Shown here: positions 53,001-63,651 of the stretch, piece after piece
How the letters are laid out: each line of letters opens with the position of its first letter
Numbering within the stretch: position 1 is the stretch's first letter
Origin: Progne subis subis
Lineage: Eukaryota; Chordata; Aves; Passeriformes; Hirundinidae
Assembly: GCA_022316685.1 (NCBI GenBank)
Contig: JAKJHU010000023.1
Span: 9,794,096 to 9,858,095, forward strand
Direction: 5' to 3'
Length of the DNA stretch: 64,000 bases
Position numbers and translations under genes: made by a program
Notes under the pieces: generated by a model
Databases searched by the model: none
The model's input: the letters and a program-made list of their open reading frames with translations, nothing else
Told to the model about the DNA's origin: nothing

Positions 53001-56000
53001 TCAGGCCCATGGTGTGATTCTGAAGCTGCCCTGTGCAGGGTCAGGAGTTGGACTCCATCATCCTGCTGAGTCCCTTCCAACTCAGTGGATTCTATGATAA
53101 ATAAAAACTTAAATACCCAATCACCTTTTTAAGTAAGAATGGTAGCCAAAATATACCTATGTCTGTTCTTAAAATGCTTACTTTTCAAGATGATAAAATG
53201 CTGGAAACAAAATAATGATCAGACTGAAAACAGTCTATTCTGTATAACTTACATAACTTATAGCCCTCTTTATCATATCCATGCAGAAAGAGAGCACCAA
53301 TTTCAAATAACCATTTCGGAAGGACAGATTCTGACAAGTCTGCAAAACAAAATGAAATATTATTTCAGTAATCATATTAATAATCACACTATAATTTAAA
53401 AGAAGTCACTAAAAACGCAAAAGTCTAGCAAAAGAAAACCACCAAAACATCCTTATATGCCACTTTCAAAGGTGTTTATTAAACTAATGCAAATATTGAG
53501 ATAATTTCAAATCTTTACTATCTTCTCATCATGCTACAGAGTAAGGGTCCATTTACAAACTAAGAACAATTGAAAAAAATCTGCATAGGAAAATGCTGCA
53601 AATATTTATTTTTTCATATTTGAAGCTTCCCCCCCACCATGCTCTATCATTCAATTCAGTGTAAAGTCCTGCAGATAGAGTTCACCTCCAGAATATTTTC
53701 ACAGCACAAAAATGAGATCTTTTATTTGATGTACCAGACCAGTGCTATTAACCATGAACAAGAGAGCCCTGTTTGTTGGGAGTTTTTTTGTTACTAGCCT
53801 TTTTATTCTGTATTCTATGATTCAAAGAGACAAAACAACAGATAGCTGCCTGCCTTCCTCTTAAACACCCTTTCAATAGACATATGTAACCACAACAAAA
53901 GATACTACTGGTCAACATAAGAAGCAATACTTTTTCCCTTTTTTTTTTCCTTTTGTCAAAGTTCTTGCTCAGCTTTCCGTGACACTTGCAAACCTTTAAG
54001 AAGTTCTTAATGGAACTGTATATAGAGGTTAGCGGTAGTTCAATAGGAAAGCAACACACACCTCCAAAGTCACTGTATAACATAGCTTACCATTAACTGT
54101 GTATTCTTTCCTCCACTGAAAGCTTTCATCAATCATCTTTAAAGTATCATCCACAACATCATGACGCCAAATCAAGTAGTTTTCAACCCATTTATCATCT
54201 TGCTGAAGTCTTTCCACATCTCTAGAATCATATTTATCTGATTTATCTAGGAAATAAATAAGTTAGTATTTTTAGCATCTGCTACAAAAACGTGAAGAGA
54301 ATTGTCAAGTGTATGTCTACAAGCATCTACTTGGTAAATAGGATTTCTCTTGCAGGTTCAAACTTAAGCAAACAAAGCCCAGCATGATAAATTAATGAAA
54401 ACCATTTATCTGCTGCAACAATATTTAGGGACACTATGAGATTACTCTCACTAGAAAAATATTTTCTGTGATCTTTATGCAAAGAAAAAACAAGGTGCAT
54501 TTGGGACAGTTGTAATTTTCCTAAAACCATTTTTCTGGTTGAATTAGTATATAGTATTAGAATCTGTTTACTGATGAATGTATATATTAAACCTCACAAG
54601 TACACATTTGAGTTCTCAAACTAATAGGTATCAGCATGTTAGACCATAAACTGTCTGACAAGTATAAAATTCGTGGTTTTGAGTGTGCACCTATATCATC
54701 ACACTAAACAAAATTGTTTTCTTTAAAAAAATTACAAGTTTACACTTGTTACAAATTGTTACCCTACCCATTAAAAACTACATGCAACTCCAGGTAGCAC
54801 AAAAGCCCCCAAGTCTTATTGTATATTCTTGTATCACATTAGCAACACGGTAACAGGCTTACATGATCTTGGAAGTACTTCAGATGAAACAAGACTTGCT
54901 GCTGCTCTGGGGTTTTTTATTTTTAAACAGGAAAGTAAAACACAGATGCTAAATGGATCTATTTCTACTGCAGATATGCTTAAACAAAAGCTCAGTTTTT
55001 AGATCAATGATCCTCTGTCTTAGAAATTGGTAAAAATAGAATGTAAATCAAGAGCCCATAACAGAAACAGGCTTCTGAAAGCAACAGACACTGATACACA
55101 TCTCTGCTAAATACTAAAAAACCATAAGCTCTTAAGCTATTCACTTAAAATCATGGTTACCATGGAAAAAATTAACCCTGCTAATAAAAGAGATTTAATT
55201 TTCACATACTGGAAAGACTATTCCTCTATCAATAGCAATAAACTGCTTTCAGAGCCATTTACAACTATCTGGAACAGTGATGGGATGGCCTGGGAATGTT
55301 TATTTCAGTCAGAAAACTCTAAGGAGTTAAGAAAAAGACACCATTAAATTCTGCTAACATTTATTGTTTTACTGGCCTATATGCAAAAATATTATCTATT
55401 TTACTTGTCTTTCAATTTATACTGTTTCCTGTAATAAATTAGTCAATGTAACTGTAAGAATGTATCAATTTAAATGTGACCATTCACTAAATTATAGGTG
55501 CACTCCCCAATGCATCTCTTCAAATCTGACTGCTTCTCACATACATCATCTACCATCTTCCCTCTTCATTTCATTTCAAATTTCTCCTTCCCTTGATCCC
55601 ATTCTACGACTTTACTTTGTTCCTTAGATAACCCTAGAATTTAATCTTACTTTCCTTAATCTTAGCCCCCTACTTTCTTCTCTGCACAAAAGCCTCTAAT
55701 CCGTTAAAATCTTCTTAACTATTGAAGTTCCTTTTCTCATCATTTCCATACTTGCACTGGACAGCTGATTTTCCTGTATTCTAAGCCCAGTGAAGTGACC
55801 ACTCAGCACCAACTGAAATGTTTAACTTCTCTGCAGCTTCACAGGAACTACAGGTGAATTGCAAAAATCCTGGGTGTGAAATTTTGTAGTCTCAGCTGCT
55901 CATTTGAAATCTGTAGATCCCCCAGTGATTTAGGAAATTTTACCAGAGAAAAGCTAACAGGACTTAATTTCAAGTTAACCACTTCACCTTGGTTTAATAA

Positions 56001-59000
56001 TCTCTAACACACACTGACTTCCAGCTACGAGTGACTGCAGTTAATCAATCAGCCAACTACTTTGCTGAGATCAGTCTCATGTGTATCTTATTTATATAAG
56101 GGATTAGGGTACTGTGTAATTAAAGAGAAAACCCACCACCAGGTAAAAATTAACAAGATAACATTTCACACTTTTTGAGGCTCTCTTTGCTTTCTGTTTG
56201 AGAGCACAACTGTCAAAATGAGAGAATGGTGCACCTTGTATCAAACTGCAACTTAAAACCACTGATACACCATTACATGGAACAAACCTTAGAACGCATT
56301 TCTCGGCCACTAAAGTTTTCCCCAACTCTGAACTTAAGAGAATATTTTTTAAAAACATTGACATTTAACTTTGTGAGTATTTTAAGAAAAGGAAAGAGAA
56401 ACAGAAAAAAATGTTTAATCCAGACTTCCAACATCAATGGAAAGGAAGCTGCATTCAGAGATAAGGATAGTTGAAAAAGTATCTTCCCTCTCTTCTGTAA
56501 GTTAGTTCTCAATAAGGCCTATGTAATCTGAATTTACATATATGCTACAATACACCCTAAAACCAGGGGAAACAACTAGTCAAGTTCTGCATTCACAAGC
56601 ACTTGCAAAACACCAGTATTTGACTCAGCTTAAGACAGACAGAACAATACTGAATTCTGAATACTGTATGACTCTTACGTGATTGATTCAATGCTTGCTA
56701 CAAAATAAGTAAAATTTAGAATGAGAATGTGAATCCAAAAGAAAGGTGTTTTATGTCACAGTACAAAAAGCAGAGTGATATAAAATCGATGGAGTCCTTC
56801 CAAGAACCCAGTGATTGAAAATGTGTCACTTCAAAGAAGGAATTCCTCTTCAAATCTGTACATGCCACATAATTCTACAGACATCTGGAAACTTGTTCTC
56901 AAAATATGCTGTGAAATAATCAGAATGCTTCTTATTTTAAACCACTCATGGAAAACACTTGAGTGCAGCTACTGTATTAGAAACTTCTGGAGTTAGATGA
57001 GAATTAGTTAAAATAAGACCTTTGGGATTCTCAATACAATTTAAATACATCCTGCACAACTAAGAGGCCAAAACAGAAACAGTATTTATGGGGCACCCAT
57101 ATGGAAATTGAGGTGGAACTATAAACTGAAGTAACTTACCCCAGAGAATCTCCAAGCCTACCCATTACCTGTAACCACATACCGATGCTTTTCTCAAAGG
57201 AAAATTAGGTGCTTGCTTCTTCACACTTGCAGAACTGCCTCTAGGACATTGAGACACTAAGTTTAGTCACCCTCAGCTCAGGAAGAGAGACATCTCTGTA
57301 ATTAAGTCCATAATGAACAGAATTTTGTAAGGTATTTGGAACACCATCACTCACCCCGAAGGTAAGAAGGAACAGCACTACCAGCTATCTGTTCAGAAAG
57401 CTGCTAAAAACCACTTTTGTGTGACATTTTGTAGTCCAGAGGCTTGGAAAACCGGTTGCACCTTCAGTCCAAGATACTCAAACCTTTCTGTATCACAGAA
57501 TGGCTTCAAAGCCCATGGAAGAGGCAAAACTAGGATGCTGCAACACTACACCATTGACCCAGGAAAGTGTAGAAACCAAGAAAGACTCAGATCCAAAAAA
57601 GCAAGAAAAAGCATAATCTGCCAAATTATAAATTACGCATAAGGGAGTGACAGTAGCAAGGAGATGTGGCCTTTTTGGCCCTCTTTATTCTTTTAGCCAA
57701 AAGTTCTTCAAGAAAAATTGAGTGACCAAAACTGACCAGGCATTTAACCTTATTTTGAAAATAGTTGGTTGAAATCACTTTCATTTTCTCATTGAGCATC
57801 TGAGGGCAAGAGAAAAGACTAGAAAGTCAAAGTTCTGTTTCAACAGCAACTTTTTATATTCGCTGCCTTTCCTTTTTTTTTTTGCTTTAGCGAGAACTTC
57901 TATTATTTCCATGAGCACATTCTGCCCTTTTAATAGTTGCCTTCTTCAAACTGAGAAGCTTCCAGTGAAACTATATCACTTAATTATTATGTTTCAACAT
58001 ACAGGATCTTCTACAGCATCAGACAACAGCTCTGAAAAGAACTGCAGAATTGCGCAAAACTAAATGCACACAAATTTCACTGCAATACTTTCACTAGAAG
58101 ATTTCATTAAGTTCTCTGAGGCGCAAATAGTAAAATCCCTTCTCTTTACGTCACTCTTTTCTTCAATGCCATCTAATTACCATGTCAGGAGCCTGTGGAG
58201 CAGGTCCAGAGGAGGGATACAAAGATGATTAAGGGACTAAAGCACTGCTCTTAGGAGAGCAGGCTGAGAGAGCTGGGCCTGTTCAGCCTGGAGAAGAGAT
58301 GACTCAGAGGAGACCTCATCAATGTGTGTCAGTATCTGCAGGGAGCTGTCAGAGGATGAGCCCAGGCTCTTCTCAGCGGTGCCCAGCAATAGGGCAAGAG
58401 GCAATGGCCAAGAATGATGCACAGGATGCTCCTCCTAAGTATGAGGAAGAACTTTTTCACTGTGTGTGAGCAAGCCCTGCAACAGATTGCCCAGAGAGGG
58501 TGTGGAGTCATCCAAGGACTGTCTGCATGCAAACCTATGCCCTGTGCTCCGGGATGATCCTGCTTGAACAGGCTGGACCAGACAAGCCACCGTGGTCCCT
58601 TCCAACCTGACCCATTCTGTGATTACCAGGAGAATAGTGCTGTGCTGCTGTGTTTTCTTCTAGTGTTCATGCTTTAGGAAAAAAAAAAAAATATATTTGA
58701 GAATATTCAGCAGGAATATAGAAGAATGCCTACATGACTCAAAACTAGGCAGCACAGCTAAATCACATACAAAATGAATCCAGAGAAGTTCAGAGTTAAA
58801 ACTCTGAATGACCCCTCCCTTCAGAAAAAAATCTTATCTAGAAAAGTAGTGTTACAGAACAAGCCATACAGAAAGCTAAGTAAGGACAGCAACTGCATGT
58901 TTTTTAACAGAGAAAAAACCAAAAACTTCATTGTAGAAAGTAGAGGAAAAAAGCAACTTAGAAAACCATGTCAAGTGTTCCATTACACAGAGACACAATT

Positions 59001-62000
59001 TAACAACCGTCTTAAAGCTATTCCAGCAAAGAATTCTTGGTCTAAAATGGTCACAATCACTTTCAGACTTTCAGGCTACAAAGAGGAAACCCATTTTAAT
59101 TGGCTGCTGATGCCAAACATTAAGCTAAGTACTGTAACAATTCAGGTATGTGCCTTCAGTTGCTAGATAAGAAAATCAACAAGGCTAGAAATAATTTAAG
59201 AAGGTCAGTAGCCATAAAGGGACAGGGATGAAGAAAAAAAAAATGAATGTTATTTCCATCCAATAAGGAATTATTTCAATAACCTCAAGCAGCAATACAC
59301 AAATAAAATATCTGCCTCCACAAAGTGAAACTTTCATCAAAGTTGAACACTGTCAGTGACAATAAAAACTATTTTCAATTAGAAACTCAATTGTTAATGT
59401 TGCAGAGCTTTTTATGAAAGTATGTTTCCCATCTTATCCTTCCACCAGTCTCAGCCTGAAAGCCAAGAACCAGGGACAACAAACTTTTCAAAGCCTAAGA
59501 CATATGCAGGTATGCAAAACCTGCATATGCCTTTTGCTCTGGAAAACATTAAGAATCTTCTGCAACAGTCTTATCACTGATTTAAGGGTGTTCCATATGT
59601 CTAAAAATTTATTTGCAATCAGCAATCATATTTGCAATATGATTAACAAAACATCTTTGCTACTGGCTTAAAGAAGTTAATGGTGAAATTTAATCCTTTA
59701 TATTGGAAGGATAAAAAACCTTGCTTATAAATGTTTTTCAAAAATTAAGATTTGCCTAAAGGAGAAGGGAAAAGTATGTAAGTGGGAAGGGCCAGGAAAT
59801 AACAAGCCATTAGAAACAGTTATTATACAAAAGGAAATGTGGAGAAAACTAGTTTACTGGGGGAAAACAATAAAAGATTTGACAGTAAATAATTTCCACT
59901 GTAACATTAAAATAGAAAGTAATAGCCCAGAAATAAAAGCTAATTTTAGAAATCCTCTAAGGAATGGAAATTTACTACAGAAAAAGACACACTTGTTTGC
60001 TAGAATACATTGTTAGTGCCAGTCAGTCCTAGAAAAAAAATCTTTTGTTTTCATTGTTCCTTTCACCAGTAAAATCATTTACATCACCAGCCCTCACAAT
60101 GAATCCAAACAGGCAAAACAAAAATTAGGCCCAAAACCACTGAAGACAAAGTGCTGTCTGCCTACTACATCAGACAACATTTGCCAGTCTATTGGACTGA
60201 CAGGACCACTGCTGGAAATAAACCTTTTAACTACAAGGGTTTCATTATTGGGACATACATTCCTCACAAGAACTGAAGTTGTCTTTGGAACCCAACTAGA
60301 AAGTTAAATGAAAAGAAAAAAAACACCACAAGGTTTCAGTTGATAATAAATACTGCTTTGCAGGTAAGATCCAACAGTGGCCAAGCTTTCCTTCTAAAAC
60401 ACTTCAATGGCCAAATTAGCTGAACAACTTCAACAAGAAAGTTCTGGAAAATGAACCAGTAAGGTTCTCTGACACTTTCACACTGTATCTGACCATCAAA
60501 AGCATTTTCTGATCTGGTCACATAAATGAAACAACTGTATAATTAACAAAACAAACAGATTTATGGTGCTTTCAGTTGCTGAACAGAACTTTTCCCACCC
60601 AAATTATCAAGACTACAGCATATTAGTATAATAATTATAATACATGTTGGAATACTGAACTTTTCTGAATGAGCTACATAATATATTTATGTAGATTCTA
60701 CTTTAATCTAAAAATTATATTCTGCCAATAAAAAATTTCAATGAAAAAGTAGGATTTTGAAGACCCTCTAAGTTTTTAATTTCATAACAAAAGTAAACAT
60801 TACTGTAAGGCCATCAAAGCATTTTTGACCATTACCAACTCCTCCTTCATGAGGAGGGGCAGGAGGGAAACCAGTAACTATGAGTTACACAATATGGAAG
60901 AACCACTTCATCTCTGATGTTTCTAGAATAACTAGTTACATTGTTTTCCTCGGAGGGAAAACAAAACAGTGGCAGCTGCAACCTCTGCAAAAACAAACAA
61001 AAAAACCCACCAAAAACCAAAAAACCTGCCTGAAAACTTTTCTCCAACTTTAACATCTGCAGTTCACCTGTAAATGGAATAAAGTTTGCTCTGTAGAGGC
61101 CCAGAGTTCTATGACCATACTAAACTTTACAGGAAGGATCAGCTTCTCAGTGAAGTTAACAGTGCCCTTAGTTTTGAAAGCAGACTAAAATTCCTGGGTG
61201 TGAAGCAATCATTCGTACCTTTCCACCCCAAAGACACAGGTTTGAGGGTGTCATTCCTTTGACTAGGAAGCATAAAAGAATACATTTTAGAACACACAGA
61301 GTAAAGGCTGATAGACCAGTACAAAACTAAAATCCAGTGTTTTCCACTCTTGACTGTGGTCATGAGAACATTAATTTGCCTGTGGCATTCCTAAATTTGT
61401 GGCAGAGTCTTAAGAACACAAACTCAAGAAAGCCTTAATCCTGTTTTCCTGAAAGGGCTGAGAGCTTGAAGTCATGACCCAAAAACGGGCTTACTGAGAA
61501 AAAGTGTTCAAAATACTGTAAACAGGATTACAGCTTACCTTGCAACACTAATCAGTTATTTTAATGGCTCTATCAACCAGCCCAACAGAGACATCATTAC
61601 AACTAGAGAAACGTGTGGAATTCCAAGATTTTAAGTAGCAGATGAACTGAAAGAATAATACCCCCTTTCCACAATCTCTATCCCAGAGCAGTCCTAGGCT
61701 TTCTGAAATAATTATTTATGAGTGTGACTCTGGAATAATAGAATACAAAGCAAGTTGAATCACTTACCATATGAAAATATACACCAACTGAAAATATTAA
61801 GAGGTAGAAAAATTTAGAATTTAAGATGAGCCTTCACTTATTCAAGCCTGAGCTTTACAAAGATATCTTTATTCACTTAAAAATATCAAATAGGAAAAAT
61901 AAACTCTCTCAACTTCAAGACTTTGTAATAAACTGTGTCATCAGAAATAAAGGTCATCTCTAACCAAGACCAAAGTTCCTTTATGAAAGTTCACAGAGTA

Positions 62001-63404
62001 ACTACACAAGACATAGTTGTACTACCCTCAAGACCTTCAAAGTTTTCCAAAGGCATGCTCCAGCCCACAACAAAGCCAATGAAGAAGCACGTAACCTTTA
62101 CGTAAAAGTGATAGATAGCAAGGTAACCTCAATAATTCTGATCAGAAACATCAAAACAAGGCATTTGTTTGCAGAACTGAGGCTCATAAAAAGGAGATGC
62201 AGGCAACACAACTACTAGACTTCTACTGTGTTTGCATTAAAATTCTGCATTTTTTAGTAGAAAGTCCCTAGACAGTCACAACGAAACAAACTGCTTACTG
62301 CAGTTGTTAGCATACTCTGCATTCTTCCAGCATAAGCAAGGTAAATCAACCTTGAAATAAAAGAAAATCACTCTAGGCTTACCTGTCTTCCCTCTCCCCT
62401 AGGCATCCCCAGCATCTCCCAGCCTACATGTGCAAATTTAAATGCACCTGCACTTAAGAAGCAAGTTAGACATGCAGCATGATTTTAATTACAGCCTGCG
62501 TGAATTTCAAGTGCAAGTTACTCCAGAAAAACAACTCTTCCTTTGACAACCTCAGAGAGCTCCAGAATGCTTCCCTTCCCTGACATGTTTTATGTCCAAA
62601 GAACACCAAGCACAGCAATGTCCCAGCCACACTCTCCAGCCAACCAAACAGAGCTGCAAGAGAAAAGGACCAAGAGCTTCGCCCCAACAGATCCTGCAGC
62701 CCAAGACAGCGACCCAGCAGAGAGAGCATCGAGAGCTGGCCGGCACAGAAACCTACCGTGCCTCATACCTCTCCTCTCCATGGCTTCAGACACCCTAAGT
62801 GCACCAGGGGAAGTTCAGGCTGGACATTAGGAAGAAACTCTGAACGCAACGAACGATTAGATATTTGAATGGGCTGCCCAGGGAAGCGGCAGTCACCGGT
62901 CCCCAGAAGTGTTTAAGGAAAGCCAGGATGGGGCACTCAGTGCTGCGTCTGGCTGACAGCTCAGTCACAGGTTGGCCTGGATGATCTCGGAGGCCTTTTC
63001 CTACCCAGTCGATTCCGTGAAAAGGCACGGACGCTCCCGGACGCGGGAAAGCGGATACCTGGCGGCCCGAGAGGAAAAGCAACAGGGGACAAGCCCCAGA
63101 GCCGGCACCCACCGCCCCCAGCTCACCTGGCAGGTACTCCGCCTCGAAACGCCGCCGGATCTCGCTTATCAGCGCCGCCTTATCCTGTCGTTGCTGAAAG
63201 GCAACAAGGAACAGGGGGCCGTGAAAGGAAGGGAAAGGCCAGGGCCCCGGACAGCCCCAGACCCTCACCGGGGCAGGGCCGGGCCACCTGTCCCACCACA
63301 CCACTAACCCCGAGCGGCTGCTGGGGAGACAACAGCCGGCCGGCAGGCAGGCAGGAAGGGGTGTGCAGCGAGGGGCCAGGGGCGCAGGGACTCACCTCAG
63401 CCAT
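31861..63404 (-). CDS. MOSPD2: MOSPD2, complete 15-exon gene (overall span of the coding region)
   Basis: Motile sperm domain-containing protein 2 is an ER membrane protein. Its MSP domain binds FFAT motifs of partner proteins on other organelles and so builds membrane contact sites; its CRAL-TRIO domain is a lipid-binding fold reported to help it reach lipid droplets. I assembled 15 exons on the minus strand, all with GT-AG introns and consistent phases: 1557 nt, 518 residues plus stop, the length I recall for human. Layout: N-terminal helical part 1-77, CRAL-TRIO about 78-233, acidic linker about 234-320, MSP about 322-440, short coiled coil about 471-490, membrane segment about 494-514, and a four-residue polar tail. 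Signature pieces such as RRRFEAEY, DKKKL, EYLPPHMGGT, SPAEELYFGS and LTQFWKEVPR are conserved. The start is MAE at 63404, with A at -3 and G at +4. Introns run from 202 bases (intron 1) to 8.9 kb (intron 2). No frameshift or premature stop was found. Confidence 0.97.
32099..32456 (+). repeat. (GGAGA)n pentanucleotide microsatellite in MOSPD2 intron 14
   Basis: About 71 units of a 5-bp repeat, almost pure, with two small slips (an extra GAG at about 32143 and GAGAGAGG at about 32360). On the MOSPD2 RNA it reads as a long CU-only tract (UCUCC units), whose 3' end is about 90 bases upstream of the exon 15 acceptor. It contains no stop codon in any frame on either strand and so creates large false open frames. 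Confidence 0.98.
32679..32795. repeat. AT-rich imperfect tandem repeat in intron 14
   Basis: AAATTTAGTGATTATTAAATCA occurs at about 32679 and again at about 32737, with further degraded AATTAAATCA-CTATCA units. It looks like a local duplication. Confidence 0.65.
32933..33035 (-). CDS. MOSPD2: MOSPD2 exon 14 (residues 436-470, after MSP)
   Basis: Encodes LRCHVIESSKPSSLTLKDNA and then FNIPAKTNEDLHIQ, the conserved link between the MSP domain and the membrane anchor. The acceptor is CTTTTTACAG and the donor is GTAATA at 32932. It is 103 nt, ending in phase 0. Confidence 0.96.
34152..34281 (-). CDS. MOSPD2: MOSPD2 exon 13 (residues 393-436, end of MSP; tandem acceptor)
   Basis: Encodes GFAASLQDRFLIMAAEMDQ and then LTQFWKEVPRTKVMEH, the last MSP strands. 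By my alignment the RFL here (Arg401, Leu403) takes the place of VAP's KFM, the residues that grip FFAT motifs, so FFAT binding should be kept. The acceptor I chose, GAGGGCAG just right of 34281, gives exactly the family length. A second AG nine bases downstream (TTTTGCAG, exon from 34272) would remove three residues in frame. A long U-rich tract lies upstream of both. The donor is GTAAGA at 34151. Confidence 0.93.
34934..35030 (-). CDS. MOSPD2: MOSPD2 exon 12 (residues 361-393, MSP domain)
   Basis: Encodes VRTTAPEKYRVKPSNSSCEP and onward to IIVSLHG. The 'TTAPEKYRVKP' stretch is the MSP signature that matches the TTAP..Y.VRP motif of VAP proteins. The acceptor is TTTATAG and the donor GTAAGT at 34933. 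It is 97 nt, ending in phase 1. Confidence 0.97.
35785..35881 (-). CDS. MOSPD2: MOSPD2 exon 11 (residues 328-360, MSP domain)
   Basis: Encodes SPAEELYFGSKETGEKK and then CLIVLTNVTKNVVAFK, the strands of the VAP-like MSP fold (compare the family pattern 'L...N.....AFK'). The acceptor is TTCCTATTAG and the donor GTAAGT at 35784. It is 97 nt, ending in phase 0. Confidence 0.97.
37261..37500 (+). repeat. A-rich / CAAA low-complexity block in MOSPD2 intron 10
   Basis: About 240 bases of A with scattered C (ACAAACAAAC, CAAAAAACCCC and poly-A runs). On the MOSPD2 RNA it is a U/G-only tract. It produces several spurious Lys/Thr/Pro/Gln or Phe/Cys-rich open frames on both strands. Confidence 0.95.
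39386..39498 (-). CDS. MOSPD2: MOSPD2 exon 10 (residues 291-328, end of linker and start of MSP)
   Basis: Starts MNSIEQISKSEETDKTEVK in the linker and ends TTFKGPLLHI plus part of a Ser codon, the first strand of the MSP domain. The acceptor is TTACTCAG and the donor GTAATA at 39385. It is 113 nt. The initial ATG is internal; there is no reason to treat it as a start. Confidence 0.95.
41645..41815 (-). CDS. MOSPD2: MOSPD2 exon 9 (residues 234-290, acidic linker)
   Basis: Begins DSFKYSYPPLVDDDFQTPL and then runs into a linker rich in Glu, Asp and Lys (CENGPITSEDE, then more acidic residues to NQKK). This part joins the CRAL-TRIO and MSP domains and is probably flexible. The acceptor is TCTTTCAG and the donor is GTATCT at 41644, a weak one compared with the others. 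It is 171 nt, phase 0 at both ends. Confidence 0.95.
43569..43665 (+). repeat. (TA)n-rich microsatellite in MOSPD2 intron 8
   Basis: Interrupted TA dinucleotide repeat with a short ACACAC part. Intron 8 (41816-46930) otherwise shows nothing recognisable. Confidence 0.95.
46931..47055 (-). CDS. MOSPD2: MOSPD2 exon 8 (residues 192-233)
   Basis: Encodes AFKIVKGWLGPDAISMLKF and onward to EYLPPHMGGT, the classical C-terminal end of a CRAL-TRIO (Sec14-like) domain, where a 'LP...GG' element closes the fold. The acceptor ends TTTTTTTAAAG and the donor is GTAAGT at 46930. It is 125 nt, ending in phase 0. Confidence 0.97.
48022..48060 (-). CDS. MOSPD2: MOSPD2 exon 7, a 39-nt small exon (residues 179-192)
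   Basis: Encodes KIVIFEMPWIMN with split codons at both ends (Thr at the start, Ala at the end). The acceptor is TTTTCAG and the donor GTAAGT at 48021. At 39 nt it is the smallest internal exon. Because 39 is divisible by three, skipping it would keep the frame but remove a core strand and helix of the CRAL-TRIO fold. Confidence 0.95.
48808..48856 (+). repeat. Short tandem repeat (TTTTCAGAATAA units) in intron 6
   Basis: TTTTCAGAATAA recurs about three times with a period of roughly 17-20 bases. Confidence 0.7.
49298..49358 (-). CDS. MOSPD2: MOSPD2 exon 6 (residues 159-179)
   Basis: Encodes DLDFVRFIVNCFTDYYPNFL, part of the lipid-binding lobe of CRAL-TRIO. The acceptor is ATTTAG and the donor GTAAGT at 49297. 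It is 61 nt, ending in phase 1. Confidence 0.96.
51737..51891 (-). CDS. MOSPD2: MOSPD2 exon 5 (residues 107-158)
   Basis: Encodes the core of the CRAL-TRIO domain: FWFKVK, LDKKKLVAFWLE, GKPLTVVFDM and ETGISHI in order. The acceptor is TTTTTCTAAG and the donor GTAAGT at 51736. It is 155 nt, ending in phase 0. Confidence 0.97.
52490..52572 (+). repeat. A-rich low-complexity sequence in intron 4
   Basis: A-run of about 20 followed by CCCCAAAAAACCAC-type sequence similar in style to the intron 10 block. Confidence 0.85.
52984..53098 (+). mobile_element. Short CR1 LINE 3'-end fragment in MOSPD2 intron 4
   Basis: About 115 bases with 'gccctgtgcagggtcaggag', 'ttggactccatcatcctg', 'agtcccttccaactcag' and 'gattctatgat', the standard CR1 end. 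It is antisense to MOSPD2 and lies about 150 bases from exon 4. Confidence 0.88.
53253..53339 (-). CDS. MOSPD2: MOSPD2 exon 4 (residues 78-107)
   Basis: Encodes LSESVLPKWLFEIGALFLHG and onward to YKL, the start of the CRAL-TRIO domain. The acceptor is TTTTGCAG and the donor GTAAGT at 53252. It is 87 nt; the last base completes a Phe codon with exon 5. Confidence 0.96.
54091..54246 (-). CDS. MOSPD2: MOSPD2 exon 3 (residues 26-78)
   Basis: Encodes DKSDKYDSRDVERLQQDD and onward through SFQWRKEYTVN, the N-terminal helical region before the CRAL-TRIO lipid-binding lobe. The acceptor is TTTCCTAG and the donor GTAAGC at 54090. It is 156 nt and joins exons 2 and 4 through split Asp codons on both sides. 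Confidence 0.97.
58188..58626 (+). mobile_element. CR1 LINE 3'-end fragment in MOSPD2 intron 2
   Basis: CR1 landmarks are clear: 'gtccagaggagg', 'gggcctgttcagcctggaga', 'agaggagacctcat', 'tttttcactgtgtg', 'attgcccagagaggg', 'tggtcccttccaacctg' and the terminal 'cattctgtgatt'. It is 5'-truncated as usual for CR1, decayed, and antisense to MOSPD2. Confidence 0.92.
62795..63020 (+). mobile_element. CR1 LINE 3'-end fragment in MOSPD2 intron 2
   Basis: The stretch contains degraded CR1 3'-end features in order: 'ctggacattaggaagaaa', 'gggctgcccagggaagc', 'tgtttaaggaaagccagg', 'ggcctggatgatctcgg' and a final 'gattccgtga'. It is antisense to MOSPD2 and ends about 106 bases from exon 2. No coding capacity remains. 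Confidence 0.8.
63127..63193 (-). CDS. MOSPD2: MOSPD2 exon 2 (residues 4-26)
   Basis: Encodes QQRQDKAALISEIRRRFEAE and onward to a split codon, matching the conserved N-terminal helix of MOSPD2. The acceptor is CTTTCAG just right of 63193 and the donor is GTGAGC at 63126. It is 67 nt, ending in phase 1. It lies in the GC-rich island, 106 bases from a CR1 fragment in intron 2. Confidence 0.95.
63396..63404 (-). CDS. MOSPD2: MOSPD2 exon 1 (coding part, residues 1-3)
   Basis: Only ATG GCT GAG is coding, followed directly by the donor GTGAGT at 63395. The start context is good (A at -3, G at +4). The exon lies inside the CpG island; its 5' untranslated part extends to the right by an unknown length. 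The reading frame stays open upstream as far as 63932, so an in-frame ATG at 63551 cannot be excluded from the sequence alone, but homology supports MAE as the start. Confidence 0.9.
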
Positions 63405-63605
63405 GATCCAGCGGATCCACCCGCGCAGCCCGCACTGAGGCGGCTCCGGCAGCGCGAGGAGCGGCGGGAAAAGGGGATGGAGCGGGGCCCGGGGGGCGGG
63501 GCCTCGGGGAGACCGGCGGCCGGCAGGCCCCGCCCCCCGCGCTCCCGTCATGCTCCCCGCGGCGGGAGCTTCGGAGCGGCTCCGCTGGGCACCCCGGCAC
63601 GGCCG

Positions 63606-63651
63606 CGCCGGCCAGCCCGGAGAGGCCCCGCCGGCCAGCCCGGAGAGGCCA
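63606..63651. repeat. 23-bp tandem duplication in the CpG island
   Basis: Two adjacent copies of a 23-bp unit beginning CGCCGGCCAGCCCGGAGAGG lie at 63606-63628 and 63629-63651, nearly identical. Just to the right, GGCGGGATCC occurs at 63694 and 63704 with a partial third copy at 63714. Confidence 0.85.

Larger units (their letters stand above)
54247..63126 (-). other. MOSPD2: MOSPD2 intron 2 (8.9 kb)
   Basis: The longest intron, as is common next to a promoter. Apart from two CR1 fragments (58188-58626, 62795-63020) and short A-runs (for example about 58680 and 59231) I see no gene or RNA in it. The open frame of 130 codons at 58774-59166 on plus has no known motif. Confidence 0.85.
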
